Shown here in pieces: positions 18,388 through 26,781 of a stretch of DNA of 64,000 nucleotides. Made by a program: the position numbers and the translations under genes. The stretch is from positions 3,275,501-3,339,500 of the forward strand of contig NZ_CP017476.1 in NCBI RefSeq assembly GCF_001761385.1, in the 5' to 3' direction. The stretch comes from Hydrogenophaga crassostreae (lineage in GTDB: Bacteria; Pseudomonadota; Gammaproteobacteria; Burkholderiales; Burkholderiaceae_C). The notes below the pieces were generated by a model. The model did no database searches, was not told where the DNA came from, and was given only the letters and a program-made list of their open reading frames with translations. The stretch's first letter is position 1, and each line of letters begins with the position of its first letter.

Positions 18388-18720
18388 ATGGCCTTAGCAC
18401 ACGCACTCTCCGGCGATCCCATCAACGTGCAACCGATGGGTGATCAACTTGCCACCCAGAAGACCTCCGCGGTCTTCAAGTCTGAACAACTGGAGTTGAT
18501 TCGGCTGGTGCTCATGGCCGGCAAATCGTTTCCACCCCATCAGGTTCCGGGCGAAATCACCATTCAATGCATCGAAGGCGAAATCGATGTCACCGTAGAA
18601 GGTGCAAGCAACGTGCTGCGCCCGGGTGAAATGATGTTTCTGGAAGGCGGCGTGCCCCATGGCGTGGTGGCCATCAAGGATTCATCGGCGCTGGTGACCA
18701 TCGTTTTGTGCAAAGCCTGA
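18388..18720 (+). CDS. Small cupin-domain protein
   Basis: A 110-residue single cupin. Motif 1 is seen as FPPHQVPGEITIQCIEGEI and motif 2 as LRPGEMMFLEGGVPHGVVA, with likely metal-binding His and Glu. Small cupins of this type bind a metal and may act as sensors or in detoxification; no substrate can be assigned. It converges with the Hsp70 gene 27 bases away. Confidence 0.82.
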   Translation: MALAHALSGDPINVQPMGDQLATQKTSAVFKSEQLELIRLVLMAGKSFPPHQVPGEITIQCIEGEIDVTVEGASNVLRPGEMMFLEGGVPHGVVAIKDSSALVTIVLCKA

Positions 18721-18747
18721 GTCTGCAGCCGGGCCACCCTCGAGGCC

Positions 18748-20001
18748 CTACTTCGAATACGCCAGTCCAGACGCCACTCCACCGAACAAATCACCTTCCA
18801 CCAGCGCCACGCCAGGGAACGCAGCTTGCAAAGCGCGCTGAAACGGCAGCAAGGCCGATGAGCCGCCGGTGAGGTAGACCGCGCTGAGATCGCTGTCGGT
18901 CAGCCCGGCGCGCTGCACGCATTCACGGGCGCAGGCCACCGTGCGCGCCAGTTGGGCGGCCAGATGCTCTTGCATGTCGCCAGGTGCCATGCCTGCACTC
19001 AACCCGGCTTCCAGGAACGACAGATCGAGCGACGTGGCCGCATCGTTCACCGAGCAGCGGATTTTGGCTTGCTCCACTTCATAGGCAATGCGGTGTCCTT
19101 CGCGCTGGTGCAACACCTTCATCAGCCGCTGGTGCAGCTTCTGATCGCTGTAGTTGGTGCGCAGGTTCTGCGCCTGACTCAGGGCGCGGGGCAGGTATTG
19201 CCACTGAATCAGGTGCCAGGTGGACAGGTCCAGAAACACCCGATGCGGCACCTCCCTGCCTTCGGGGCCCAGGTGTCGGTAGCCCAGCAGCGGCATCACC
19301 TGACCCAGGCTCAGTTTCTGATCAAAGTCCGTGCCGCCGATGTGCACACCGCTGGTGGCGAGGATGTCGCTGTTGCGGTTGGTCTTTTGCATGTGCTCGG
19401 GGCCCAGACGCACAACCGTGAAGTCGGATGTACCGCCACCGATGTCCACCACCAGCACCAGGCTCTCGCGCTGCAAGCGGCGCTCGTAATCCAGCGCGGC
19501 CGCGATGGGTTCGAGCTGGAAGCTCACATGCTCAAAACCAACGCGGTAGGCCGCCTCTTCCAGTGAGTTTTGCGCCAGCGCGTCGCGCTCCGGACTGTCG
19601 TCCACAAAATGCACCGGCCGCCCCATGACCACACGCGTGGGCTCGTCGCCCAGCTCGATGCTGGCGCGCTCGCGCAACTCGGCCAGAAAGATCGCCACGA
19701 TGTCGAGAAAGCTCACGGCATGGCCATTGACCTCGGTGGTCTCCAGCAACAACGGGCTGCCCAACAGGCTTTTGAGCGAGCGCATCATGCGTCCTTCGGT
19801 GCCGCTGAGGTACTCGCTTACGGCGTCGCGGCCAAAGTGGGTGCACTGGTCTTCGGCGTTGAAAAACACCGCCGTGGGCATGTTGAGGGCATCGCCTTCA
19901 AGCGGGATCAGCTGCGCGCTTTCACCGTGGTTGGCCCAGGAAACGGCGGAGTTGGAGGTGCCAAAGTCGATGCCGAGGGTGCCAAGGGTTGAAGGAGTCA
20001 T
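18748..20001 (-). CDS. Hsp70-family chaperone-like ATPase (YegD type)
   Basis: A 417-residue protein with the actin-like ATPase fold of Hsp70. Phosphate 1 is LGIDFGTSNSAVSWA, phosphate 2 is LVVDIGGGTSDFTVV, and the adenosine motif is VYLTGGSSALLPFQRAL. There is no substrate-binding domain, as in E. coli YegD. The missing domain and lack of adjacent DnaJ/GrpE genes suggest a specialised role. About 195 bases of noncoding sequence precede the start. Confidence 0.9.
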   Translation of the reverse strand: MTPSTLGTLGIDFGTSNSAVSWANHGESAQLIPLEGDALNMPTAVFFNAEDQCTHFGRDAVSEYLSGTEGRMMRSLKSLLGSPLLLETTEVNGHAVSFLDIVAIFLAELRERASIELGDEPTRVVMGRPVHFVDDSPERDALAQNSLEEAAYRVGFEHVSFQLEPIAAALDYERRLQRESLVLVVDIGGGTSDFTVVRLGPEHMQKTNRNSDILATSGVHIGGTDFDQKLSLGQVMPLLGYRHLGPEGREVPHRVFLDLSTWHLIQWQYLPRALSQAQNLRTNYSDQKLHQRLMKVLHQREGHRIAYEVEQAKIRCSVNDAATSLDLSFLEAGLSAGMAPGDMQEHLAAQLARTVACARECVQRAGLTDSDLSAVYLTGGSSALLPFQRALQAAFPGVALVEGDLFGGVASGLAYSK

Positions 20002-20196
20002 GCGAGAAAGGGGAAACAGGCGCGGCGACCGCTGTGTGTGGCGGCCCGGCTGGGGAGAAAAGGCGCGATCAGGCTTGCTCGAAGGCGCAGCCGTTCAAAA
20101 CAGCGGGCAGAACAAGCAACAGGCGAAGTCGGCGATTCTGCCACTGTGTGGCAGCCTGTGCCCGCCATCGACGGTTTGCTCGACCCTGCTTGGGCT

Positions 20197-20907
20197 TCAG
20201 CGTATCTGGTCTTGGCTCGCCAGGCGCTTGAAACCAGACCATTGCACCGTCTCAACGCCAGTGCCCTCGTTCAAGGCGTTGACCGCCATCGCGCGCCCCA
20301 GTTCCTCAACACCTATGCCCCTAAAGCGCTTCAGGCGCCCGCGCAGCAACCCGTCCAGCTTGGGCCAAACAACAAGCGTAAGCGCCTGGCTCCAGCCGTA
20401 GCGGTTGGTCGGCGTCAGGATCATGGACGGTTGAAACAGGCTCAATCGCTCGAAACCCAGGGCTTCCAGCGCCTCTTGAAGCTCGCCCTTGGTACGCAGG
20501 TAAAAACTGCGCGAGCGGGCATCCACCCCCACCGAACTCAGCAGTTCAAAGTGTTTGACCCCCGCCGCGCGACAAGCATTGGCGAACATCAACACCGCGT
20601 CTTTGTCCACCCGCGTGAATTCGGCCTTGCTCATTTGGGAGGGCTGACCCACGCCCAGCGTGCAAATGGCCACCTGCTGGCCCCCAAGGCAATCGGCATA
20701 GCTGGATGGATCGTGGATATCGACCTGATGCTGCACCAGACGCGAATGGTCAGGCAGGTCCACAGGCCGCCGGCCCAGCGTGGTCACTTGCACCGCCCTG
20801 GCACCATGTACCAGCGAAGCCAACGCCTGCCGCCCCACAGCGCCGGTCGCACCCAACATGACCACCCGCAGGGGTTCTCCTGCAGCGCTGGGGTCCACCT
20901 TGCTCAC
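20197..20907 (-). CDS. NAD(P)-binding atypical SDR protein
   Basis: A 236-residue Rossmann protein with the nucleotide-binding loop MLGATGAVGRQAL and the sequence LLSSVGVDARSRSFYLRTKGELQEAL, where Tyr and Lys sit in the YxxxK arrangement. It resembles the HTATIP2/semialdehyde-dehydrogenase-like group. The ATG overlaps the stop of the upstream SDR gene (ATGA), so the two are one transcript controlled from the operator at 21759. Confidence 0.85.
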   Translation of the reverse strand: MSKVDPSAAGEPLRVVMLGATGAVGRQALASLVHGARAVQVTTLGRRPVDLPDHSRLVQHQVDIHDPSSYADCLGGQQVAICTLGVGQPSQMSKAEFTRVDKDAVLMFANACRAAGVKHFELLSSVGVDARSRSFYLRTKGELQEALEALGFERLSLFQPSMILTPTNRYGWSQALTLVVWPKLDGLLRGRLKRFRGIGVEELGRAMAVNALNEGTGVETVQWSGFKRLASQDQIR

Positions 20908-21722
20908 AGGCGGAATTCCTTGACCACCCAGTCGCGGTAGGCCTCGTCGGACATCTGTGCACGGTTCTCCATCATGCGCACAGCGTCTTTGCCCGCCAGG
21001 TACCGCAGTTGCGGCTTGCCATCGGTGGCGGCTTCGAAGATGGTTTCGGCGATGGTCGCCGGCTCCGAATAGTCGGAGCCACGCTCTGGATCCATGAACA
21101 CGCTCATGGCACCTTGCAGCGAAGCGTCGTAGGCAGTCAGACCGTCCTTCTTGGCAAAATCCAGCGATCGGCCTGCGAAATCGGTGCGCACGCCGCCCGG
21201 CTCCACCAGCTTCACCTGAACGCCCAAGGGCGCGAGCTCCAGCGCCAGCGATTCCGAGATGCCTTCCAGGCCAAATTTGGTGCCGTGGTACAGCGAGTTG
21301 AAAGGCAACGCGAGGCGGCCACCAATCGAAGTCAGGTTGATGATCAAACCGGCCTTTTGCGTGCGGAAATGCGGCAAGCAGGCCTGCATCGTGTAGATCG
21401 GGCCGTACACGTTGGTGGCAAACTGGCGTTCGATCTGCGCTGGTGTGGCCGCTTCCAGCGGGCCGGCAAGGCCATAACCCGCGTTGTTGAGCAACACGTC
21501 TAGGGAGCCGAACTCGGTCACAGTGGCTTGCACGGCGGCGGCAATGCTGTCGCAGTCGGTCACGTCCAATGGCAACACGCGAACGCGGTCCAGCCGGGCC
21601 AGGTCACCCGCGTCTTCGGGCTTGCGCATGGTGGCCACCACGTTCCAGCCAGCGGACTGAAAGCGGGCGGCCGTGGCGCGCCCGATGCCGGTGGAGGCGC
21701 CTGTGATCAAAATGGTTTTCAT
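20904..21722 (-). CDS. Short-chain dehydrogenase/reductase
   Basis: A 272-residue classical SDR. It has TGASTGIGRATA for the cofactor loop, NNAGYGLAG, Ser in LTSIGG and YHGTKFGLEG holding catalytic Tyr and Lys. The basic start of the second strand (TMRKPED) suggests NADP preference. It is the first gene of a two-gene unit transcribed from the gap that contains a perfect 20-base palindrome. Natural substrate unknown. Confidence 0.9.
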   Translation of the reverse strand: MKTILITGASTGIGRATAARFQSAGWNVVATMRKPEDAGDLARLDRVRVLPLDVTDCDSIAAAVQATVTEFGSLDVLLNNAGYGLAGPLEAATPAQIERQFATNVYGPIYTMQACLPHFRTQKAGLIINLTSIGGRLALPFNSLYHGTKFGLEGISESLALELAPLGVQVKLVEPGGVRTDFAGRSLDFAKKDGLTAYDASLQGAMSVFMDPERGSDYSEPATIAETIFEAATDGKPQLRYLAGKDAVRMMENRAQMSDEAYRDWVVKEFRL

Positions 21723-21758
21723 GAGAAGACTTCCTTTCAGATGGGGTTAAGGGTGCTT

Positions 21759-21778
21759 AACCGAATTTAAATTCGGTT
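21759..21778. promoter_or_regulatory. Perfect 20-bp palindrome, likely TetR operator
   Basis: AACCGAATTT followed by its exact reverse complement lies between the tetR-like stop and the SDR start. Sixteen of 20 positions match the site at 22391-22410 in front of the regulator gene. Confidence 0.8.
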
Positions 21779-21806
21779 TTCAGGCAAAAAAATGCACGGA
21801 ACGGGA

Positions 21807-22379
21807 TCAGGCTTTCAAGGCATCCCAGCAGAGCAAAAAAGCGGTTGCTCGGGTCTGCTCATCATCGGGCAACACCCGGGCGGCGATCAAGCGAGCGGCC
21901 TCATGGACCGAACCCAGAATGCTGCCGATCAGCAAAGGCAAAGGCACGGCCTTCAACGTTTCATCGCGCTGCCCCGCTTCCAGCAGGGTGTTGTACACAC
22001 CAGCCAACCGCGCACCCAGCGCACGGTTGTGTTCGCTCATGAACGCCGAACTGGCGTATTGCTCCATGAACACCATCTGCGCCGGGTGCTGCAGGCGAGC
22101 ATCCAGCATGTTCAGCCAGATGCGGCGCACCCGGGCCTTGAGAGGCATGTCGGTGGCATCGCCTTCCATCAGCAGCGCAAAGGTTTCGGTCTTGGCGCGC
22201 TCGTACAAAGCATCGAGCAAGGCCTGTTTGGAGGGGAAGTACACATACAGCGTGCTGGTGGCCAGGCCCGCAGCGCGGGCGATCTCGCCCAGTGTGAGTG
22301 CGCGCAAGCCGCGTTCCAGCACACAGGCATAGGCGGCCTGCGCGATGGCTTCGAACTTGAGATCGTCTTTGGGTTTCAC
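21807..22379 (-). CDS. TetR/AcrR family transcriptional regulator
   Basis: A 190-residue regulator. Its N-terminal helix-turn-helix is LTLGEIARAAGLATSTLYVYFPSKQALLDALY, and the rest is a helical ligand-binding domain. Translation starts at a GTG. It lies just upstream of, and in the same direction as, the SDR pair. Copies of one 20-base operator precede both the regulator and the SDR gene, which supports direct repression of both. The inducing ligand is unknown. Confidence 0.9.
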   Translation of the reverse strand: MKPKDDLKFEAIAQAAYACVLERGLRALTLGEIARAAGLATSTLYVYFPSKQALLDALYERAKTETFALLMEGDATDMPLKARVRRIWLNMLDARLQHPAQMVFMEQYASSAFMSEHNRALGARLAGVYNTLLEAGQRDETLKAVPLPLLIGSILGSVHEAARLIAARVLPDDEQTRATAFLLCWDALKA

Positions 22380-22390
22380 AACCGCAGTTT

Positions 22391-22410
22391 AACCGATTGT
22401 TAATTCGCTT
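22391..22410. promoter_or_regulatory. Second copy of the TetR-type operator, imperfect
   Basis: AACCGATTGTTAATTCGCTT matches the perfect palindrome at 21759 in 16 of 20 positions. It ends 12 bases before the regulator's GTG start, consistent with autorepression. Confidence 0.7.
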
Positions 22411-22479
22411 AATAAGCCGCGTCTCGCTGACGGCGACAAGAAGGAGCGTCCGTCAGTGCTGGCGCGGGTCGGCAGTTTC

Positions 22480-23165
22480 CGTGCGGGTTGTCGCTTCAGG
22501 CCAGTGCTTTGAGCGGGAGGTGCCGGCTCTGTGGTGAGACCTCGCGTACACACCCCTCGCTGCACTGAGGCTCCAGTCCTGCGAAGCACGACTGGGCCCG
22601 CCGCTCACCCCGACTGAAAGTGGCATCGGACAGCAACACATCAAAGGTAGTTCTGGTCAAACCGGGCCACAAGGTTGGCCCGGCTGCCACACAGATCTTG
22701 CAGCGTCTAGCCAATTGAGCGCAAACACCAGTCCATGGCCCCAAAGCCATGGCGCTCGGCAGACAGATCCAGGTGGTCGATCTCGACCTGCGAGACACTG
22801 ATCGCTCTGCCAGCCCGATGACCTCGCGCCCGCTCTTTGGCCAACACCTCATCGCCATTCGCCCGATTGGGCTGCTTGGAGACCAGGTGTCGGGTCACCA
22901 CCTCGCAGATCTCGTCGGTGAGTCGTTTGATGCGCAACGTGTTTTCACGTGCGCCAGAAGCAGCGCGTCGTGAACGGGCGTGGCAATGAAGTCAACCGCG
23001 CCCAGCCCCAGAGCTTTGACTCCAAACGCATGATCTTAATGACCGGTGACAAACACGATCTGCACCTCGCACAACGAAGGGTCTGACTTCATCGCCTCCC
23101 AGACCGCAAGACCGCTCAGCGCTGCGTTGGTGACACCCCCGGTCGCCTGATTGCACCTCTGAGGT
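22480..23165 (-). pseudogene. Remnant of a REC-GGDEF response regulator (diguanylate cyclase)
   Basis: Between tetR and the thioesterase gene, minus-strand frames show a receiver fragment LSGLAVWEAMKSDPSLCEVQIVFVTGH at 23.0-23.1 kb. A piece around ALGLGAVDFIATPVHDALLL is in a different frame. Then come RIKRLTDEI, DEVLAKERARGHRAGRAISV, QVEIDHLDLSAERHGFGAMD and DVLLSDATFSRGERRAQ, typical of a GGDEF domain. The GGDEF catalytic stretch itself is not seen. The receiver lacks its N-terminal half, which stops next to the thioesterase promoter. Stops and frameshifts make this a decayed gene with approximate limits. Confidence 0.7.
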
Positions 23166-23204
23166 GTAAGATAATTGCATATACAATCATCAAGGACACC
23201 AGAC

Positions 23205-23771
23205 ATGCCTCCACAAGACAAGCTTCTTGAGCAATGGCTGGCCGAGGAGGCCCGCGTGCTGGAACAACTGCACGCCGGACCCGGGCCAGGCGTCGCTCGC
23301 GCCGACCAAATCGCGGGCAAAACCGGCCTGGAACAAATGCAGGCCATGTTGCGCGGAGACATACCCTACGCCGCCATCGCTGAAACACTGGACTTCCTGG
23401 TGATCGGGATCGGAGATGGCGAGGCCACCTTTCAGGGTACGCCAGGCCCGAACCACTTCAACCCCATGGGCTCGGTGCACGGCGGCTGGTTCGCCACCCT
23501 GCTCGACTCTGCGCTGGGCTGCGCGGTACACACCAAGATGCCTCCCGGGCGCGGCTACACCACGGCCGAACTGAGCGTCAACATCGTGCGCGCCCTGACG
23601 CCCAAGGTGCCTCGCGTGCGGGCCATTGGCCGGGTGATCCACTGCGGGCGCCAACTGGCCACTGCCGAGGCACAGCTCATCGGGCCAGATGGCACGCTCT
23701 ACGCCCATGCCACCACCACCTGCCTGGTGTTTGAGTTGAAACACCCCCCTTCCAGCGGTGCCACGACATAA
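23205..23771 (+). CDS. PaaI-family hotdog thioesterase
   Basis: A 188-residue protein with AAGGA upstream of the ATG at 23205. The hotdog core HFNPMGSVHGGWFATLLDSALGCAV carries the usual HGG and Asp positions, followed by TTAELSVNIVRALTPKVPRVRAIGRVIHCGRQLATAEA. Members hydrolyse acyl- or aryl-CoA thioesters; the substrate cannot be given. An extra 60-residue N-terminal helical part is present. The gloA gene begins 37 bases after the stop, and the two may be co-transcribed. Confidence 0.87.
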   Translation: MPPQDKLLEQWLAEEARVLEQLHAGPGPGVARADQIAGKTGLEQMQAMLRGDIPYAAIAETLDFLVIGIGDGEATFQGTPGPNHFNPMGSVHGGWFATLLDSALGCAVHTKMPPGRGYTTAELSVNIVRALTPKVPRVRAIGRVIHCGRQLATAEAQLIGPDGTLYAHATTTCLVFELKHPPSSGATT

Positions 23772-23808
23772 TTCCCGACTGGCACACACCCTCCAGAAAG
23801 ACACACAC

Positions 23809-24258
23809 ATGCGACTTCTCCACACCATGCTGCGCGTCGGCAATCTCCAGCGCTCCATTGACTTCTATACGAAAGTCCTGGGCATGCAATTGCTGCGCAC
23901 CTCGGAAAACCCGGAATACAAATACTCGCTGGCCTTCCTGGGTTTCGACGGAGGCAACCCCGGTCAGGCTGAAATCGAGCTGACCCACAACTGGGATACC
24001 GAAGCCTATGACATGGGAACCGCCTACGGCCACATCGCTCTGGGCGTTGCCGATGCTTACGCCGCCTGCGACAAGATCAAAGCCGCAGGGGGCAACGTGA
24101 CCCGCGAGGCGGGCCCCGTCAAAGGCGGCACCACCGTGATTGCCTTTGTGACCGATCCCGACGGCTACAAGATCGAATTAATACAAAGAGAATCAACTAC
24201 TTACGACGACAGACGCCAGTCGGACGCCAAAAACATCGATCCGCTACGCAGTGCGTAG
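23809..24258 (+). CDS. gloA: Lactoylglutathione lyase (glyoxalase I) with an altered C-terminus
   Basis: The first 125 residues closely follow GloA: MRLLHTMLRVGNLQRSIDFYTKVLGM, the metal ligands His5, Glu in AEIELTHNW, His in YGHIALGV and Glu in YKIELIQ, plus TREAGPVKGGTTVIAFVTDPDGYK. It isomerises the methylglyoxal-glutathione hemithioacetal. After IELIQRE the frame continues STTYDDRRQSDAKNIDPLRSA, which does not look like the family. The change falls where the defence island begins, so the native 3' end may have been replaced. Metal ligands are intact, so activity is likely. Confidence 0.92.
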   Translation: MRLLHTMLRVGNLQRSIDFYTKVLGMQLLRTSENPEYKYSLAFLGFDGGNPGQAEIELTHNWDTEAYDMGTAYGHIALGVADAYAACDKIKAAGGNVTREAGPVKGGTTVIAFVTDPDGYKIELIQRESTTYDDRRQSDAKNIDPLRSA

Positions 24259-24290
24259 CAGTTAAGCAACAGAAGCCCGCGCAAGCGGGC
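24243..24290. repeat. Two small inverted repeats at the gloA end / island edge
   Basis: GCTACGCA and TGCGTAGC (24243-24259, one-base centre) span the gloA stop. GCCCGC and GCGGGC (24275-24280 and 24285-24290, loop GCAA) follow. They could be a terminator or part of an integration scar; no T run follows. Confidence 0.5.
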
Positions 24291-24393
24291 GCGCATCCGG
24301 TGGTGGAAGACCGCGCAGGACGCTCCACCGCGAATGCGAGCATGCCCGCTCCCAGCTTCGCGAATCCGCAGTCGCATAGCGAGGGACGCCACG

Positions 24394-25263
24394 TCAACGC
24401 GAGAAGAGGTCGCGAATCCTCTCGAATGGAAGGCCGGTTTCCGCTGCACGTCGAACCTTCCGGTCGATCGCGAGGTTGAGCGGCAGTTCTCGGTCAAGCG
24501 CGTCGAAGAGATCGAGACCGTCCATGCAGACGACGCGCTTGCCGCGTCCGAAGGCGATCAAGCCGTCTTCGGTAAAGCCGCTGTTGCTGACGAACAGGCC
24601 TCGTGCCCACGCGGCCTTCTGCTCCAGCTTTCCTTGGAATGCATGAAGGTCGGCAGCGCTGGTCTTCGCCGATTCCCACTTCGCTTCGAGCAGATAGGTC
24701 TCGCCCTGCAAGACGAAGCTGCCGTCGATCTGCTCGCCCTTGTTCCTAAACGGTTCGCGGGCCTCCAACCCATAGAAGTTGAAGGCGTCGCGCAGCCAGA
24801 CCTCGAACGCATAGCCTCGCGGGTGCGGCTCCATCGAGGAGAGATCAATCAGCCGTTGCTTCAACGCGAGAATCTTCGGCAGGTCGAAGGCGGCCTTGGG
24901 CGGCTCGCCAGCGGGAGCCGCATCGGGCTTGCCCTGCATGCGATTCAAAAGCGAGAAGAATCGCCCCTCCGCGTTCGGGACCCACTCCTCGCGCTCGCGA
25001 TGCTTCCGAATCCCCTCGCGGTAGTCCCACAAGGTCTGCAGCGTCTTGACCGAAGTGGGCACGTCGACCTTGTTCAAGTAGCACCGAAGTCGTTTGGCCT
25101 TCGAGGTGCCATGTTCTCGGTAGGTATCGTCGTAGATGTCGACGTTCAGTTCTTCTGCGAAGAACCGGGCCATGCTGTTGTCGGAGAAGTCGAGGACGTA
25201 ACCGCCGTTCATCTCGAACAAGTCGTCGAGAAACTTTATGTCCAGCGATCGAATATTCGGCAT
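24394..25263 (-). CDS. PD-(D/E)xK restriction endonuclease-like protein
   Basis: A 289-residue protein. The C-terminal half has a nuclease core with Asp180 in GEQIDGSF and Glu193-x-Lys195 in YLLEAKW, as in Mrr-like endonucleases. The N-terminal 100 residues, with GGYVLDFSDNSMARFFAEEL and GTSKAKRLRCYL, form a separate domain I have seen in defence-linked proteins but cannot name. The ATG directly abuts the stop of the upstream gene (TAGATG), so the pair is translationally coupled. Not a known named system as far as I can tell. Confidence 0.7.
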   Translation of the reverse strand: MPNIRSLDIKFLDDLFEMNGGYVLDFSDNSMARFFAEELNVDIYDDTYREHGTSKAKRLRCYLNKVDVPTSVKTLQTLWDYREGIRKHREREEWVPNAEGRFFSLLNRMQGKPDAAPAGEPPKAAFDLPKILALKQRLIDLSSMEPHPRGYAFEVWLRDAFNFYGLEAREPFRNKGEQIDGSFVLQGETYLLEAKWESAKTSAADLHAFQGKLEQKAAWARGLFVSNSGFTEDGLIAFGRGKRVVCMDGLDLFDALDRELPLNLAIDRKVRRAAETGLPFERIRDLFSR

Positions 25264-25830
25264 CTAGGCAGCCCCCTTGAGCTTGAAAAGGAATTCGCCC
25301 AGCTTTGCCAGAGCGCCGATCGGGGCGATCAGGTTGCCTAGTGCAGACAACGCGGAAACATTGCCTTCGGCGTTCAGGCGCCTGATGGCGTCGCCTACAT
25401 ACAGTTCAAGCTCGGCGGCGACAAGAACGGGGTCTGTGGTCTGCTCGTCGATGCGGTAGATCGAAACGTCCTCGATGTCCTCCCCATGCACGCGAAAGAA
25501 CACCATGCAGGGCGGCACCGCTTGATCCTCAACCCCCAGCGCCTCCATGAACGTTTTGTTGAAGCTACCCCAGTGGGCTTCGATCGCACGGTCATGCAGA
25601 TAGAAGAGCGTGATGTCTTTGCCAGTCTTCTCATGCAGAAGCCGGAAGCCTTGGGCGTCACTCAGGGCGCGACGCACGACGCCATTGGTCATGTCGTAGA
25701 AGACGAAAGCAAAGGCCCTGGCTCGCCCTTCATGCAGATGTTCTTGGCAGATCGCCTCGAACCTATTGATGAAGGCGGTGTAGCCCATGCCGATCCCACG
25801 GTCGCCTTCCTGCATTTGGATTGGGTGCAT
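25264..25830 (-). CDS. Hypothetical partner of the nuclease
   Basis: A 188-residue protein with a good AGGAGA ribosome-binding site before its ATG. It contains FVFYDMTNGVVRRAL, DITLFYLHDRA and VPPCMVFFRVHGEDIEDV, suggesting an alternating beta/alpha fold, then a Gly/Ala/Leu-rich tail (LSALGNLIAPIGALAKLGEFLFKL) that may be amphipathic or membrane-seeking. No family is recognised. Its tight coupling to the nuclease gene suggests a sensor, inhibitor or effector subunit. Confidence 0.65.
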   Translation of the reverse strand: MHPIQMQEGDRGIGMGYTAFINRFEAICQEHLHEGRARAFAFVFYDMTNGVVRRALSDAQGFRLLHEKTGKDITLFYLHDRAIEAHWGSFNKTFMEALGVEDQAVPPCMVFFRVHGEDIEDVSIYRIDEQTTDPVLVAAELELYVGDAIRRLNAEGNVSALSALGNLIAPIGALAKLGEFLFKLKGAA

Positions 25831-25866
25831 GTCTTCTCCTTTTGATCGAACGCGCTAGCGCATTTC

Positions 25867-26781
25867 CTAGCCGTTCAGCTGGGCGGCCAACAGGGCTGCC
25901 TGCTCGGCAAACTTCTTGGCATTCGTCTTCTGCAACTGCGTCAGGTTATGCAGCTTCCATCGCACGCCCGGCAGATGCTCCAGCTGGTCGATGCCCAACA
26001 GCGCCCACTCGGGTGCGCCGGCGACGAGTGACAACAGGAAGCGGCGCTCGTCATCATCGAGCCCCTGCTGGATCTCGCGCACGAGGCGCTCGCGTGCCGC
26101 GAGCAATGCGTCCAACGGCACCGGCTCGGCCGTCATGCCCTGGAAGTTGTGCACAAAGTCGTGCCTGATGTCGCGCAGCGGTGGGAACAGCACCTCGTGC
26201 ACCGGCCGGTTGCTGCTGGCCAGGTAGACCACGAAGGCACGCCGGATTCCGGGCGTGATGCCTTCGTGCGCAAAGAGCTGCATCACATCGAACAGGTCGC
26301 GCGGATGCTGTCGGTCCAATGCCGCCACCAGCTTGCCGCCATACACGTCCTCCAGCGACACCACCGGGATCACGAGGTCGGCCATCAGCACATCACGCGC
26401 GGTCGGCGTGAGCGAGGCTTGGCGCACCGGCCGCACGGTGCCCCGCATCACGAAGTTCACCTCGATCTTGACCTGTACGGGACCGCGCCGCACCAGCAGC
26501 TTGGTCTCCCCCGCTGCTGCCGCCGGCGCGTGCACCTGCAAGCCTCGCTTCTTCAAGCGCTCGGCCGCTTGCCGGACGGCCTCATTGATGCGCGCCAGCG
26601 CCTCGTCACGTGGCAGTGTGTGGTCGGGAAAGACCAGATCAAGATCCACCGACAGGCGCGGCATGTCGCGCACGAAGAGGTTGATCGCGGTTCCACCCTT
26701 CAGCGCGAACGTGTCGTCCACGAATACCAGTGGTGCAACCTGCGTCAGCAGGCGCGCGGTATCAAGATAGGTCTGATTCAT
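25867..26781 (-). CDS. abiEii: AbiEii/AbiGii-family nucleotidyltransferase toxin
   Basis: A 304-residue member of the type IV toxin-antitoxin nucleotidyltransferases. LKGGTAINLF (residues 28-37) and SVDLDLVF with Asp46 and Asp48 form the nucleotidyltransferase catalytic core. A downstream part YGGKLVAALDRQHPRDLFDV is typical of AbiEii. The family is believed to transfer nucleotides, in some members to tRNA, causing growth arrest in phage-infected cells. The ATG overlaps the stop of the antitoxin gene (ATGA). Confidence 0.9.
   Translation of the reverse strand: MNQTYLDTARLLTQVAPLVFVDDTFALKGGTAINLFVRDMPRLSVDLDLVFPDHTLPRDEALARINEAVRQAAERLKKRGLQVHAPAAAAGETKLLVRRGPVQVKIEVNFVMRGTVRPVRQASLTPTARDVLMADLVIPVVSLEDVYGGKLVAALDRQHPRDLFDVMQLFAHEGITPGIRRAFVVYLASSNRPVHEVLFPPLRDIRHDFVHNFQGMTAEPVPLDALLAARERLVREIQQGLDDDERRFLLSLVAGAPEWALLGIDQLEHLPGVRWKLHNLTQLQKTNAKKFAEQAALLAAQLNG

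Noticed and set aside
24334..25341. 335-codon plus-strand frame over the nuclease gene
   Set aside because: The minus-strand gene has coherent PD-(D/E)xK residues and coupling to its neighbour; the plus frame has none.
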